A stretch of 6,376 nucleotides of DNA from JBOGJG01 sp050747825 (GTDB lineage: Bacteria; Acidobacteriota; UBA6911; RPQK01; JBOGJG01), in contig JBOGJG010000144.1 of assembly GCA_050747825.1 (NCBI GenBank), positions 1-6,376 on the forward strand, in the 5' to 3' direction. A program made the translations under genes and the position numbers. A model generated the notes under the pieces. That model did no database searches and had not been told where the DNA came from. It saw nothing but the letters and a program-made list of their open reading frames with translations. Positions 5,638 to 6,376 of this stretch are shown piece after piece (the first letter of the stretch is position 1; each line of letters begins with the position of its first letter).

Positions 5638-6376
5638 TCAATTCTCCGGGCCGAGGTGCGTCGTCAGGTATCGGATCACCTGTTCGTGCTGCTCCGGGGT
5701 GCCTGCCATGCCGCGGCTCAGCATATCCTGCACCGTTAGCCTCCATGCCTCTTCGGACTGCCGGTAGCGGGTGATGATGGTGGGCGAGTGACAACCGGCG
5801 CACAGTTGTTGGATGAGGTCCCGCCCCGGCCCGGCGCGCAGGCCGGCCTGTTCGAATTCGGCGAGCACGGTGCCGAGGGCATCGCGCGTTAATCCCAACG
5901 GCGCCGGGGGTTCCGGCACCGGATCCATGGAAGGGACGGGTGTGTTCGCGTCCAGCGCAAAGGCATAGACCCGCCCGGGGGCCTGGTATCCGCTGCGCCC
6001 GGTGGCGACCGCCACGTACTGCCGGCCGTCCAGCATATAGGTCATCGGATTGGCGAAACCGGGGGCCAGCTGAATCGACCAGAGCTTCTCACCCTTGTCG
6101 GCCCGGTAGGCGCTGAAGGAGCCGTCGTTGGAGCCGTGGAAGAGAAGGTTCCCGGCCGTCGCCAGCGTCCCGCTGGTGACTCCCGGCCGCTCGAAGCGGA
6201 TCCGCCAGCGCTCCTCTTGGGCCACCGGATCCCAGGCCACCAGGAAGGCCTCCCGCTGCTGCGAGCCGCCGGCCCCCACCACGGTCGGGCCCCGGCGACG
6301 AGGCGGCTGATTTCGGGGCGGCGGGCTACTGGCGGCCGCCGGTCGCGGCGGCGCCCGCCGCCGTCCGGTGTTCATT
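5638..6376 (-). CDS. PQQ-type quinoprotein dehydrogenase with fused cytochrome c, C-terminal part
   Basis: About 245 residues of the C-terminal half are visible; the gene continues beyond the right edge, so the ATG at 6375-6373 may be internal. After a Pro/Arg-rich stretch (residues 1-30) come beta-propeller blades with the repeat style of PQQ alcohol dehydrogenases: AFLVAWDPVAQEERWR, TLATAGNLLFHGSNDGSFSAYRADKGEKLW and TYMLDGRQYVAVATG. A Pro-rich linker (about 147-160) leads to a class I cytochrome c domain: heme site CAGCH (192-196) and a downstream MLSRGMAGTPEQHEQVIRYL, where Met218 or Met223 could be the sixth heme ligand. Such proteins are periplasmic, oxidise an alcohol or sugar with PQQ and pass electrons through the cytochrome; the substrate is unknown and the PQQ site itself is outside the window. 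The stop is TGA at 5640-5638. Transcription converges on the amidohydrolase relic, with no clear terminator between. Confidence 0.9.
   Translation of the reverse strand, partial: MNTGRRRAPPRPAAASSPPPRNQPPRRRGPTVVGAGGSQQREAFLVAWDPVAQEERWRIRFERPGVTSGTLATAGNLLFHGSNDGSFSAYRADKGEKLWSIQLAPGFANPMTYMLDGRQYVAVATGRSGYQAPGRVYAFALDANTPVPSMDPVPEPPAPLGLTRDALGTVLAEFEQAGLRAGPGRDLIQQLCAGCHSPTIITRYRQSEEAWRLTVQDMLSRGMAGTPEQHEQVIRYLTTHLGPEN

Overview
The window reads as chromosomal DNA from a GC-rich Gram-negative bacterium, most likely an Acidobacteriota member of the Solibacter/Bryobacter type. This is inferred from three things. An ECF sigma factor of the TIGR02999 type overlaps a Pkn-type Ser/Thr kinase that has the N-terminal block common in that phylum. 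A quinoprotein dehydrogenase is fused to cytochrome c. The START-like exported protein and the amidohydrolase remnant look like Acidobacteriota proteins. No database search was possible.

Layout. Positions 1-45 are the tail of an upstream gene. Positions 42-640 hold a broken outer-membrane efflux factor (OprM/NodT/TolC type) that keeps its signal peptide and C-terminus but has lost most of its middle. After a short spacer with a 10-bp palindrome and a good sigma70-like promoter (672-700) come an ECF sigma factor (776-1339) and a membrane-anchored Ser/Thr protein kinase (1336-2841, TTG start, TTGA overlap). A 126-bp gap follows. Then comes a tight three-gene block: a CDP-alcohol phosphatidyltransferase (2968-3654), a GtrA-family membrane protein (3668-4264) and an exported START/SRPBCC-like protein (4110-5006). 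It is closed by an intrinsic terminator (5037-5053). A second clear promoter (5080-5108) and a ribosome-binding site (5182-5187) then lead into the C-terminal fragment of an amidohydrolase whose start and main body are missing (5193-5483). The right end is a convergent minus-strand gene for the C-terminal part of a PQQ-type beta-propeller dehydrogenase with a cytochrome c domain (5638-6376, running off the window).

How the genes may work together. The sigma factor and kinase form a translationally coupled regulatory pair. The three-gene block combines lipid head-group chemistry, a membrane carrier of the polyprenyl-lipid flippase family and a periplasmic protein with a lipid-binding type fold, so a role in making and moving an envelope lipid is a reasonable hypothesis. 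The two flanking relics, each with its ends present and its middle gone, suggest deletion-driven decay on both sides of the intact genes, or assembly collapse. No RNA genes, CRISPR arrays, transposases or insertion-sequence ends were seen.
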